NCBI GenBank assembly: GCA_035578155.1
Contig: JAPWDM010000006.1
Coordinates: 11,238,305-11,302,304, forward strand
Source: Brachynemurus nebulosus
Taxonomy: Eukaryota; Arthropoda; Insecta; Neuroptera; Myrmeleontidae
Direction: 5' to 3'
DNA length: 64,000 nucleotides
This document shows, in pieces, positions 23,401 through 33,925 of this stretch. Position 1 is the stretch's first letter, and each line of letters opens with the position of its first letter. The notes beneath the pieces were generated by a model. The model had not been told where the DNA came from, searched no databases, and saw only the letters and a list, made by a program, of their open reading frames with translations. The position numbers and the translations under genes are program-made.

Positions 23401-23900
23401 GAGTAATTTTTTAACCATCTTCAATAATATGAAAAATATGAATAATTATGACAAATTTAAAATTTGTATATGCAAAATTATTTACTTTAATATCTATAGA
23501 AACATATGTTTTTAATTTGTGTTGATCCAATTATCGTAAAAATAATTTTTTCTACTCCTACTATTAAAAGTAACATTTTGTGCACGGCTAACTATATGTA
23601 AAAATTAACAATTGCCCACACTGTACGGGAATACAGTGGGAAATTATTTCGCACGCCTTAATATAATAAAAAAAGTAGGCTGTTTCGTCAGTTTAATATA
23701 CAATATATTGAAATAATACTAAAACTATACATATGTGTGTTGATTATTTATTATTGTTTCCATAGTTTCAAAGTATGCTTTGACAAAAATTTGAACGTCT
23801 TACCACTGACATTATAAATTTAAAAAATTTTTACTACTTATTTAAATTTTATTTTAATTATTTATGTTAAATTTTACGAAAAAAGTGTACTCGTAGAAAA
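23401..23900. other. Gene-free AT-rich stretch
   Basis: No feature recognised beyond a short hairpin-like CCCACACTGTAC/GAATACAGTGGG at about 23617-23641. Confidence 0.35.
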
Positions 23901-24033
23901 AGTATAGTGTAAAATACGTGGGAAAAGCTTATTTCTCACTCATACGAATTGTTGCACTCGCCCTGCGGGCTCGCGCAACAGACTCATATTCGTGAGAAAT
24001 AAGCCTCTTTTCCCACTTATTGTACAATATACT
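23901..24033. mobile_element. Short foldback MITE with a GC-rich head
   Basis: The outer ends AGTATAGTGTA and TACAATATACT are inverted copies. The stem continues through TGGGAAAAG and CTTATTTCTCAC with their complements on the right. The apex (about 23952-23981) is TTGCACTCGCCCTGCGGGCTCGCGCAA, itself a hairpin around CCCTGCGGG. The element is 133 bases, with a sharply GC-rich head on an AT-rich stem. Confidence 0.7.
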
Positions 24034-24329
24034 ATTCTGTCAGTACCTAGTTTAAAAATTTCTTTGATGGCATGAAAAATTGGTGGATTTTCATTGATTT
24101 CTTATTTTCCTAGTAATTATTACTTTAAACATTATTAATGTTTCAAATTTCAAAGCAAAATCAGTGAGTGCCCAAAATTATGATTTTTGGACACTGGTAT
24201 TTTGGAAACTATTTCATCTAAATGTATGAAATTTGGAATTTAATAAAAAAAAATTTTAAAACCAAGTAAAAAATTGTAATGGGGTGGACTCATAAGGATT
24301 GTCACTAAAAGGTATGAAATAAAAGCTTT

Positions 24330-24497
24330 TTTAAAAAACCGACTTCAAAAAGTAAAAAAGAAGTAGTATAAAAAAAAAAAGATGTAATTCTTGAAGAATT
24401 CATGAATTTTTCAAGCACATCCAATCGTAATTTTACATACAACGCCCCTATTCGTACTATTAATTATTTTTTACTTTTTGAAGTCGGATTTTTTAGA
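24330..24497. mobile_element. MITE with CCGACTTCAAAAAGTAAAAA ends
   Basis: ACCGACTTCAAAAAGTAAAA on the left and TTTTACTTTTTGAAGTCGGA on the right are inverted. The sequence AAAAGCTTTTTT occurs on both sides (about 24321-24333 and 24496-24509), possibly a target duplication of about 12 bases. Length about 165 bases. Confidence 0.65.
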
Positions 24498-24505
24498 AAA
24501 GCTTT

Positions 24506-24978
24506 TTTTCGAATAAATTTCGGTTTGTCTAACGAAAATTTGTTGCCTAGCAATTTAACGAGAAGAAATGTCAACTAACATAAACGCGACAGCGAAGCGG
24601 AAGCGTTTTTGTTAGCTGACAGTTCTTCGAGTTAAATTGCTTTTAGGCAAAACATTTGAATTGTAGAAAACACAAATTTGTTCTGAAAAAATATAAAACT
24701 CAAGTGTAATATGGTAAGACAATTTAACGAATAAAATAAATTAGTATAATTCATATTATTTGGTGTTTAATGCATTGTTACTATGGTTCTGAAATCAGTT
24801 AAATTTACCTATACTAATTTTTGTTTTGTTTTTATCGTGTTTACCTACAATGAAATAACCAATGAAATGTTTTCTGCCAGTTTTTTCGCTGTAATAAACT
24901 GTTCTAACTTTTTTTCCATCGTAAAACTGAAAAAAATATAATATTCTTATGGAACTTGATACACATGAGTTAAATTAT
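24506..24978 (+). repeat. Family G repeat with central palindrome, copy 2
   Basis: Inverted relative to copy 1 at 4000-4458 and similar throughout. The central palindrome here uses TTGCCTAGCAATTTAACGAG and CGAGTTAAATTGC around a GC-richer loop (GCGACAGCGAAGCGGAAGCG, 24588-24607) that copy 1 lacks. No coding seen. Confidence 0.7.
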
Positions 24979-25024
24979 TCAGAATTAATTTTGAAACAGT
25001 GAGAATAATTCCGTTACGTTTAAG

Positions 25025-25190
25025 GAAATACAGGGTGTCGTGAAATCTATTTGAGGTTGTCGCAAAAACAATTGATTTGAGATTACATACCCATTTTCTA
25101 TCCATTTTTACATATTTCGAGGGTTTTTTGAAACTTTTGAGTGCAGAGGAGTGTCGCAGACAGAAAAGTTTGGCAACCGCTCAATAAAAA
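25025..25190. repeat. Degenerate hAT-related fragment
   Basis: Starts near TACAGGGTGTCG and continues with blocks also found in the hAT MITE at 27054-27234 (GATTACATACCCATTTTCTA against GATCATATACTCATTTTCTA; TTTCGAGGGTTTTTTGAAA against TTTCGTGGGTTTTTTTGAAA). It ends AAAAGTTTGGCAACCGCTC. Treated as a decayed relative of that MITE. Confidence 0.5.
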
Positions 25191-25845
25191 ATAGACTGTT
25201 GAATAAAAATCGCTTTTAAATGAGTTTTTTTCAAGTTATAGTATTTTCAATGTATTCATGCATTTTTGGGAGTTCCGACAATACATTTTGGGACCCTTAT
25301 AGTTTTGTGTTGTATATCCTTTTCAGCCAATCAATAAAAACTACAGTTCCTCCGCATTTTTCTTTTTCAGTTATTACAAGCACATTTTCAAATCCTTTGA
25401 TGACGATCTTTAAATTCCAAAACGCCCGTACGGGGATGATCTTTGAAGATCATTTTTCGACGATGCTCGCATGAAATCAAAGACGCAACGAAAAAAAGAT
25501 AAAGAAAGAAAATACCCTGTCGCAACATCCTGCATAACATAGCGAATTTCCGTGTATAAAAATTAGTTTGTCTCGGTAATCAGTTTATAGAATAATGGTT
25601 TAAAAATTTTTTTTGTGATTTTTTCTTCTCTTTCTAATGGTGTAAAACAATGTTGCAAAAAAATTTTAAACTTGGGAAAATTTTGGCAAAATATTAATTT
25701 TTTTCACGAAAATTGCCCAAAAAACCACGTTTCGGGCATTGGACATGGCTGGTTAACGCACTCGTCCAACAGTTGGGGGCTTTCAATAATTTCACCAAAT
25801 TTCGTAAAAATGGAACATTTCGTTCGGGAGTTACCGTGCGGACAT

Positions 25846-26230
25846 TAGTGGTGGAGAACTATCGATAGCACTATCGATAACTATCGATAGTTTTGACTAT
25901 CGAAAACTATCGATATTTTTTTTTTTACTATCGATAGTTTTCGATACTTTTTTTCAGTCATTTCGTTTACTTATAAATACTAAAGATAATAAAAATTTCG
26001 TAGAAATTATAGCCAGAGATATAAAAACAACCATTTTAAGGGAATTTCCGGGCAAAAAGGAATAATTCCGTCCCAGCGTAAAACCGGCGACCTTTTTTCT
26101 TTTTTTTCTTTGCTCGCCGGCTATCTAAATGCCGCCCAACTTGGGTATCAAAAACTATCGATAGCTATCGATAGTTTCACGACTATCGTAACTATCGATA
26201 GTCGGGACTATCGATAGTTCTCCATCACTA
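25846..26230. mobile_element. hAT MITE packed with TATCGATA palindromes
   Basis: The ends TAGTGGTGGAGAACTATCG and CGATAGTTCTCCATCACTA are inverted copies with one mismatch. The 8-bp target duplication GCGGACAT is perfect on both sides (25838-25845, 26231-26238), the hallmark of hAT insertion. Exact TATCGATA occurs nine times, five in the left subterminal region and four in the right. The middle is AT-rich with one GC-rich patch (about 26060-26145). It interrupts family B copy 3. No transposase. Confidence 0.9.
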
Positions 26231-26232
26231 GC

Positions 26233-26238
<6 letters not shown>

Positions 26239-26301
<63 letters not shown>
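26239..26301. repeat. (AT)n microsatellite inside family B
   Basis: Uninterrupted AT run directly after the hAT target duplication, at the position where other family B copies carry AT or ATAC tracts. Confidence 0.95.
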
Positions 26302-26304
<3 letters not shown>

Positions 26305-26419
26305 TTTTTATTTCCGGTTTCTAGGAACCTCAAAACAAATTTCTGCCATAGTCCCGGGCTCAAATCGCGTCATAACAGTGGCTATAATAGCTGAATTCCA
26401 TTCTGGAAATTCGCTAAAA

Positions 26420-27045
26420 CTAACAATATTATAAATATATAAGGAACTCGTGTTACTATACGCAAATGCTTTTCGCATATTGAAAAATTGAACGAAAATA
26501 TGACGATTGTACGCGATCAGAAGTAGGTGTGGGTGAGGGAAAAACAATGAGGCTTCGTCATGGGGTGGGGGCAGGTGTAGTACTATAAAGGGAAGTGTAG
26601 AAATTGTGTAAATATTCATAAGATAGTACATAGTATATCATATGTATGTACTATGTAGTCATATTACATACATGTAGATAGTAAAATTTGGGTATGCATG
26701 TAGTAGGTTTTGTGTAGGTCTTGAGTAGGTTCTGTTTTTCTTGTTGAATGTCAATTCTTTCATCAATATAACATTTAAATTACATTTTAATATACGTGAT
26801 GCGAATATTGGAGACATAAGATCACTTTTGCAACATATACATACACATGTCTATCAATGTTATTATTATTGTCAAGATGGCGCGTCAGGACTGAATCGTC
26901 ATTGAAAATGCAAAACGTTAAATCAAAACAATTTTTAAAGAGCGAAGATTGAAATTCTACGGTAAAAATGATCAAATGAAGTAGGAAAATTTATTTTTGT
27001 CTAAAAACCAAATATCTAACTTGATCAGAAATGTCAGCCAGAGTC
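26420..27045. other. Gene-free stretch
   Basis: ATGTATGTA-type low complexity and otherwise ordinary AT-rich DNA. The minus frame 26308-26631 (107 codons) spans the family B right end and is not recognised. Confidence 0.35.
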
Positions 27046-27053
27046 AGTTAAAT

Positions 27054-27234
27054 CAGTGATTTTTAAAGTGGAGAGATCGCAAAAATTATTTAGAGAGTTG
27101 CAGAAGCAATTAATTACAGATCATATACTCATTTTCTACACATTTTCAACCCATACCCGTATATATTTCGTGGGTTTTTTTGAAATTTGTAAATGCAAAA
27201 GGAAGTTGCGAACCAAAAAGTTTGAGTACCACTG
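27054..27234. mobile_element. hAT MITE, CAGTG..TTT-AAA ends
   Basis: Starts CAGTGATTTTTAAAGTGG and ends AAAAGTTTGAGTACCACTG, matching the common hAT terminus CAGTGGTTCTCAAACTTTTT. The flanking octamers AGTTAAAT and AGCTAAAT differ at one base, a near-perfect 8-bp target duplication. 181 bases, non-coding. Related pieces lie at 25025-25190 and 47185-47285. Confidence 0.8.
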
Positions 27235-27242
27235 AGCTAAAT

Positions 27243-27689
27243 TATTCAGTTTCTATCTTGTGACGATCTAACTAGTCAACAGTGGGTTAGTATCAATGGC
27301 TAGCACTACATTTACTGACTGGCTAGAGCAAATTTTTACACACTCCGAAAAGTGCAACAACAAAAAACATCAAGTGAGAGGGGTAAGCCACATACATATT
27401 GCATACATACGTACACTTCGTTTTTAAGTATATGCGTGTGTGTGTGTGTTCAGATTAGTTACTCAACAGAGACGGTTCATGTATCTTAGAGTTAGTTATA
27501 TGCACATATAATTTAGTTACTTGTTTTTATAAGTACAACACGTTTTGTTTATTAAGTTAATGGTCATTATTATTAAAACTATATAAAATTTAAGACGTAT
27601 TTAATATTTAAGGGGTAGCGTTTTTACTACAAAAAGTCTGACCAATACAAGACGCTGCAACTAGGATATTTGTTACATACAAACCATTT
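27243..27689. other. Gene-free stretch with (GT)n and an orphan TTAAGGGG end
   Basis: (TG)n of about 16 bases at 27434-27450. TTAAGGGGTAGCGTTTTTAC at 27608 looks like the left end of another TTAA element, but I find no matching right end close by. Confidence 0.5.
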
Positions 27690-28115
27690 AGACCGCGGCT
27701 GTAAATATTGCGGTTGTTTCAAGCCTCATTTAATTTACTTCCTCTATGTATATGTGTCGCGGTCGACAGTCACGTCACCGGCACCAGTGTCGGTGCCGGT
27801 GCCGGTACGGTTGTGCGATCGCTCCACAATGTTGTGACAGACACATACGGCGGAGCTCATCTCTCGATCAAACCGTTCACTCTATCCACCGCCATCGGTA
27901 TTTGAAACTAATAAAATTCCAAATATATATGCTAGCAATAAACTATAAGAATTTTATGTGTTCTACAGATGTGTGCATCGATGTGAGGGGACGGGGGGGT
28001 ATATAGTAATGTCGACTAGCAGCGAACGAGACTCATCGAAATGCTCGCTATATCGTTCTACCTAACGAACTTCGCTGTACCTTCACGTTGTAAAAGAAGT
28101 TGAGGGGGGGGGGCG
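27690..28115. other. GC-richer island, possible exon or promoter
   Basis: Composition changes clearly here: CG dinucleotides are common (GTCGCGGTCGACAG, GGTGCCGGTGCCGGTACGG, GTGCGATCGCTCC) in contrast to the surroundings. Plus-strand frames 27708-27905 and 27746-28006 cross it but neither resembles a known protein. Poly-G runs lie at 27986-27999 and 28103-28113. Candidate for an exon, a CpG-rich regulatory region or a GC-rich repeat; I cannot choose. Confidence 0.3.
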
Positions 28116-29049
28116 TAGTAAAACACATTTTGGGGTTGAACATGCTGGGGTGGAAGACGATATGTTCATAGATAAAAAGATCCGATCTCAATTTTATAAC
28201 ACCCGTCTGACTTCTCTGTTCCGCCGTGGAACCAACGCAGAGACGATATATAAATGTTATATTTTATATACATATACTCAATATATTTACACAGTCACTC
28301 ACCCCCAAACCAGTTTCAGTCGCACTCTAGTAACATCCGAGTATATACTATCAGTGCCATCTATGTAACTAAGTATATTCCATTCAAAGCAAACTACACT
28401 AACAAATCCAAAAAAAGGAAAAATAAATTTTTGAAAATTGTAAAATACTCTTTCATACGTATATTGAAATTTTTATTCCATTTTAACGATTTTTAAAGAG
28501 TTGTTGCTCAACTCTAGCCACAGGGCATGCAATCTCGAAATTTTTGACAACCGTAAATAAATTTTTAACAGTCGCTTATTTTCTTGAAAAGTTAAGCAAA
28601 ACTTATTTTTCTTAGCCTTTCATAACAGGAAATAAAGTGTCCCTTTGGTCTCCAAGGAGCTAAAAATACAGTTTTTCCGTTTTTGAGCCAATCAAAAAGC
28701 AGAATTTATAGAATTGCTCCAATCAGTAAGCAAAATTTAACTTGAATAGCATTACTAAGTAAGGAACTACTTATGCAAAATAATGAACAAATTTAAACTT
28801 GTAGATAAAGACTAACAGTTATATTGTGTTTTTTTCAGTTTTATTGATTCATCCAGAGTATTACTCGATGTAATATTATTTCACACAATTTAATTGACTT
28901 TTAAAATATTTTTTCCTTAATTTTTATAATTCTAAATTATTTACACGAAGTTACAAAAATTTCGTGTGAATTGTTAACCCCGGGCCTCTACAGGTTCTCT
29001 GGTAATAAAATCACACTTTAGTCCCTTGGTGTATAATATACTATTGTTG
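28116..29049. other. Gene-free AT-rich stretch
   Basis: Frames 28150-28368 and 28254-28496 are short and overlapping in different phases, with no recognised family. No repeat ends identified. Confidence 0.35.
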
Positions 29050-29057
29050 CTTCGAGA

Positions 29058-29365
29058 CAGGGCCAGCTTAGCCAATAGGCCACCCTAGGCTATGGCCTAG
29101 GGACGAGAAATTTTTAGGGGCGGAAATTTTTAAAATAGGGCGGAAAAATGAGTAATTAACGTTTTTTTTTTTTTTTTGCTCGTCACTTATTTTTTTTAAG
29201 AGAAAGTTTGTAAAAAAGGTAGGAAAAGGGGCGGCAAATTTTTAAAACAGGGCAGAAAAATTTGTGATTGATGTTTTCTTTTAAGATTTCCTCTTTTTCA
29301 AATAAAAGGTAGGGGCGGCATTTTTCAAGATGCCTAGGAGCGGACTCAGGGTTAATCCGGCCCTG
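29058..29365. mobile_element. hAT MITE, CAGGGCCRG ends, perfect 8-bp duplication
   Basis: Starts CAGGGCCAGCTTAGCC and ends GGTTAATCCGGCCCTG. The octamer CTTCGAGA flanks both sides exactly (29050-29057, 29366-29373). The interior holds three related blocks of the form GGGGCGG-AAATTTTTAAAA. 308 bases, non-coding. The ends resemble the MITE at 18261-18603, so both may use the same transposase. Confidence 0.9.
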
Positions 29366-29373
29366 CTTCGAGA

Positions 29374-30868
29374 CAATGGAGAAGTAAATTTTCTAAAATT
29401 AAACACATTCACAACCATTTCTTCCCGGGCCGCTTATTCAAGCCCGCGCCTCGGGACTACAACCTTGGCTGCCTCTTCCCTCTCATCAGGCCTAATTGCG
29501 TATAATATGTGTACACAAAATTTTATTTTCATAAGTCCAATAGTAAATTCTGATAGTATACCGTACAAACGCTAAAAAAAAATGTAATATTTGTGAATAA
29601 AATCTTTCTGTTATTATTTATAACGCAGTAATCGAAAACATTAACTTTATAACAGTTATGTCTCTATATATATATATGGTTACTTAAAAAAAAAATAACT
29701 AATAAATGTTTATAGTTTGCGCTACCATCAAATCCGATTACTGCAATAAATAAGGTAAACGTGGGGTACGCGAATCGAATTAGTTTATTATTATTACATT
29801 ACATCGTTACTAGTTCAATATACAGCACTGTTTTTGCTTTTAGAACCATATTAAAAAAAAAGAAAACGGAAGCAATCTTATTTTTATATGAGATTAGATG
29901 TTCAATTTTACGACATTCATTTTCGAGAATAATCGTTTTTACTTACCGAGTTATCGAAATTGCGAACAATGTTTAAAGGTGGATTCTCCCTCACAAATGA
30001 GAGGACACGATAGATAAGCGGGTTTCCTGTAAATAAATAACCATTATTTTCCTGGGATAAAACGTAACTTTTTCCACAAACAAAACAAACACATTTTTTT
30101 ATTATAAATAAAAAATACCATTTTTTTTCCACCTCTTCATTTAAATCGGATACACATTACCGACGACATCTATCGTGAAATCTGTCAATCCGTTTGTTGG
30201 ATAAAATTATCGGACGGATAAATATTATTTTTGATACGATTCATTCCACTTTTTCGCACCGATATCTGTTTATACAACAATACACATCATGGTAGGGCTT
30301 GGGTATTATGTATTTGTTTACATTATACACAAATATCATAGAAGATATTGTTTGTTTATTTGTTTATCTGTTGTGCCATCTCTTTAATAATATGTATTCA
30401 GTGGTGGAAATATCACAATAGTATAATAAATATCGAACACAGTATTGTTTTGGTTTGTTATCTATCGTCTTTGGTCCAAACTATGTGCAAGTGAAATAAG
30501 AAGAAAGAAACAACTTATTAGTTATGTTTACCTGTACCGCAAATCCTCACTTAAACGGGGGCTGGAGGTTCTAGAACCCCCATGTCGCTACTACTAATTG
30601 TACAAATATGGAATATTTTAAGGTGGTAATTGCTGTGAGACACATATAAAGATTTCAGTATATAGTAAGATCGATCTATGTTTCTAACGGCCCTACACCA
30701 CTAAATGATTTTGTAAAGTTGAAATTTTATCCATTAAATTTCTATACCAAAAGTAGTAGGGTTATAGGGGTTCTGTGCCTAAAGTAGTAAAGCTTCAGCG
30801 GTTGCTATATTAAAAGCTTTATGAGAACGAAATAAAACGTTTCGTTCATTGCAACTGTAACCTTATTA
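29374..30868. other. Gene-free stretch
   Basis: AT-rich with no recognised repeat ends or coding. Small frames at 29330-29575 (starting in the MITE), 29761-29976 and 29917-30132 are unlike known proteins. Confidence 0.35.
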
Positions 30869-30869
30869 C

Positions 30870-31202
30870 AAAATACCCCTGTCGCAGCATCCTGCATAAC
30901 ATAGCGAATATCCGTTTATAAAAATTAGTTTTCCTCGATAAACAGTTTATATAGAATAATTGTTTAAAAATCTCTTTTATGTGATTTTTTCTCCGCTTTC
31001 TAATGGTGTAAAAAATGTTGCAAGAATTTTTGAACTTGAGAAAATTTTGGGAAGAAAAAAATTTTTTCACGAAAACTGCCCAAAGAACCATATTTCCGGC
31101 ATCAGACGTGTCTGGCTAACAAATTTCTCCAGCGGTTTGGGACTTCCAACGTTTTCACCAAATTTCGTAACAATAGGACATTTCGTTCGAGAGTTATGGT
31201 GC

Positions 31203-31262
<60 letters not shown>

Positions 31263-31372
31263 ATGTATGTATAAATTTTAGTGAATATTTTTTTCGGTTT
31301 CTAGGGACCTCAAAACAAATTTTTGCCATAGTAGCTGTAATAGTTGAATTCCATTCTGGAAATTTACTAAAA
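30870..31372 (+). repeat. Family B repeat copy 4
   Basis: The most complete copy: AATACCCCTGTCGCAGCATC, TAGCGAATATCC, the ENCPKNH-coding block, CACCAAATTTCGTAAC, TTCGAGAGTTATGGTGCG, an (AT)n tract (31203-31260), CGGTTTCTAGGGACCTC, then GAATTCCATTCTGGAAATTT and ACTAAAA. A plus-strand open frame 30960-31274 covers the conserved middle; its C-terminal IYIYIY tail comes from the microsatellite. Confidence 0.75.
31203..31260. repeat. (AT)n microsatellite inside family B
   Basis: Uninterrupted AT dinucleotides at the same internal site as in copies at 16.9, 26.2 and 58.2 kb. Confidence 0.95.
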
Positions 31373-32159
31373 CGAGAGCAACCATACATTTCGTTCAAAC
31401 AGTGTATTTTCAGCTGAAATTTTGTATATGCCGAAAACATTCAGAATATTGCTAAATCGTTTCGATGTGGGTCATCGTACCTGTAATTTACGAATTTGTG
31501 TCACTGAAAAAGTAGTAAAATTGCAATAATGTGTCATGCTGTGGTACAAAATTTGTTTCAGAGCCCCACAACTTTGCACCGGACCTTGCTTTTGGTCAAG
31601 CCGACACTGATTGCTATAATATACTCTCGATGTAATACTCATAACTTTTTAAATAATGCTCCGATTCGTATGAAATTTTGTAAGCATATTTCTGATATGA
31701 TTTACTCAAAGAAAATATAGCAAAAAGGAAACGATATCTCCGAGAGAAAAAAAAGTGTACATGACCCCTTAAAGTCATTGTAGTATACCACAAAATATTC
31801 TCCTATTCAAACCATCATTTACGTTTACATTCCAATTGTTTACATTTTTTATTACGTCAGTTGTGTATGTATGTAAACTTTAAAAATTTTATTAGTTACG
31901 CTCTGTAAGTCCGTCCATCTGGCCTGTATATACCTGTGTAACTTTTAATTCTCAAGTAACGATCAAACGTCTCAACGCAGCAAAATGTTTTTACAAACGG
32001 AAAACTTGCCTGTTCAAATAAATGCGGAAATCCTATTAAAAAAGAAGGAAAAACAAAGTATTGTATAAACGGAATAAAGTAGAAATGCGCCGTTAAAAGG
32101 AATAAGTTTGCCCATATAAAATTTTATGTATAGACCGCACAGACACATACAGACACACA
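31373..32159. other. Gene-free stretch with an orphan TTAA element end
   Basis: GTGTACATGACCCCTTAA ending at 31772 is a right end of the TTAA-GGGG type; the sequence before it from about 31560 looks like element interior. No left partner was identified nearby. Confidence 0.45.
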
Positions 32160-32161
32160 TA

Positions 32162-33030
32162 CACTACCGTTCAAAAGTTTGGAAGCAAACATATTTTTGC
32201 AGATTACAAATTTTTTTTTTCAGACATTTTAATAAATTAGTTTGTTATTATTAAAATAAATTAGTTCGTACCAAAATAATAACTAACAATATTATAAAAG
32301 CTTTAGCTGGTGAAAAATCGTTCTCGATCTAGTGTAGCATAACTCTGGATATTCTTGAAAGATGAATGGAAAAAGTGGACAAAGAATATTTTGATAAACT
32401 TCTAAACGACGACCCAGAATTTGTGGACAAGTCATCAAGATTATGTTTTGAATTAAAATTATGTTTTTTTTTTTTAAATATTAATAAAAGAAAAAAAGAA
32501 GTGAAGAATTAAAAATTATTTATCTCAGAAAATATTTTGTCATTTGTCGTTTTATTAATTTGCTTTGATATAATTTTGTCTACATTTTACGTACGATAAA
32601 AACCGCCACAGAACAGAATACATATAGGTAAACATTCTATGTGCAATAATTAAAATCTACATTCCCACGCTTTTAGGTCTGTTGTTGTTTGTCACTACTA
32701 TTATCGGTATATTTATTTGTTTCTTTTCATTTAATCATGCGTCAGAGTCTATTGCACATGAATTTAATATTTATGTACTTGACATTTTTGATGCAACTTT
32801 CCAAAGTTGATGTTGATTAATTTGATGCTCTCAAAAAATTTCCAAAACTGATGTTTCCATTGCCGGTGCTACACTGTATTTAAGCCATAAATTAATTTTT
32901 TGTAGCAATATTACTATAATTAAGTATGATTAACATGTCCAAATGAAATTCATATTTTAAATAATTGTGATTAATCTAATGATGATTTTACTGAATTTTC
33001 ATAGTGTTGCCAAACTTTTGAACGGTAGTG
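32162..33030. mobile_element. Tc1-like transposon remnant, copy 1
   Basis: Ends CACTACCGTTCAAAAGTTTG and CAAACTTTTGAACGGTAGTG are perfect inverted repeats with TA on both sides (32160-32161, 33031-33032), the Tc1/mariner signature. At 869 bases it is about half a full element. Around 32365-32450 sequence aligns with the transposase remnant of the 63 kb copy (GATGAATGGAAAAAGTGGAC; ACGACCCAGAATTTGTGGAC), with stops and frame changes. It lacks the DDE region and is inactive. Confidence 0.85.
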
Positions 33031-33229
33031 TACATACACAAAAATTTCGCTGTGAATGTAAAAATAAAATTTACTTAAATGTATGTGGAGTTGGTGATAG
33101 TGGAAGCATTGATCTTGTTTGTATATAGTCCTTTATCGTCCTTTATAGAGTCGCTCACTACACCAGTTCCATAAAGAGATAATTTACTTTAAATTGTACA
33201 CCAAAGAAAAGTGATCTTACACATCCGGA

Positions 33230-33925
33230 TTTTTTTTTTTTTTTTAATGTTCCGTACTACAATTGGTAAAATGAAACATCTATGGGATCACTTTGGTGTC
33301 CATACGTTTGTCATAGGTGATTTTTCGGAAATTATTTGATGGAGACATTTGAAACTTAGCCCAGAAATAGAGTTTAGTGATTCGATTACAGATGTGAAGT
33401 TGAATTTTATTTTCTGGCATTAGTTTCTGAGAGGTAATCTGTGGGGCAAAATTTTTTCTCATATGCATTGCCGCACGAGAATAAATTGATCTTATACGTT
33501 CGAATTTTAATTTTTTTTTTTTAGTATTCCGTACTAAAACTGACAAAATGGAACGATTGATTCGATTACGAATGTGAAGTTAAATTTTGATTCCGGGGGT
33601 TAGCTTTAGAAGGTAATCTGCGAAAGAAAATTTTTCTTCAAATGCATTGACGCACGAAAATTGATATTCCATTTTTTTTTTTAGTGTTCCGTATCACAGT
33701 TAGTAAAATGGAACATCTATAGGGTCACTTTGGGTTCCATGCGTGTGTCAGAGGTGGTTTTTTTTTTTTTTTTTTGGAAATTATTTGATGGAAAATTTTG
33801 AAATTTAGTGCAGAGACAGAGTTTGATAGTTCGATTACAGACGTGAAGTTGAATTTTGATTCTGCGGGAGTTAACTTCTGGGGAGTGATCTGTAGAAAAA
33901 ATGTTTTCTAAAGGCATTGGCATTC
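33230..33925 (+). repeat. Three tandem 'GTTCCGTA' repeats (family D)
   Basis: Each unit begins with a poly-T run and TTAATGTTCCGTACTA or TTAGTGTTCCGTATCA at about 33246, 33522 and 33682. It continues with GGTAAAATGGAACATC, GATTCGATTACAGA-GTGAAG and TTCTCATATGCATTG. The first and third are full; the second lacks the ~110-base GGGATCACTTTGG segment, so spacing is about 277 then 160. Copies or fragments also occur at 3.7 and 46.9 kb. Confidence 0.75.

Larger units (their letters stand above)
25509..26419 (+). repeat. Family B repeat copy 3, split by a hAT MITE
   Basis: Opens AATACCCTGTCGCAACATCC, with an internal left end TAGCGAATTTCC near 25550; closes with GAATTCCATTCTGGAAATTC then GCTAAAA. 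TAGCGAATTTCC and GGAAATTCGCTA form a 12-base inverted repeat. The repeat is cut at 25846-26230 by a hAT MITE, and right after the target duplication comes an (AT)n tract (26239-26301) found at the same internal place in other copies. Plus-strand frame 25615-25848 (77 codons) resembles the frame in the 30.9 kb copy. Confidence 0.75.

Noticed and set aside
26393..26419. Helitron 3' end (hairpin GAATTCC-GGAAATTC followed by CTAA)
   Set aside because: The hairpin is immediately next to CTAA instead of about 10 bases upstream, there is no T after CTAA at the insertion site, and the same word forms an inverted repeat with the left end (TAGCGAATTTCC).
31102..31440. Frames on both strands with IYIYIY tracts
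   Set aside because: They read through the (AT)n microsatellite inside family B.
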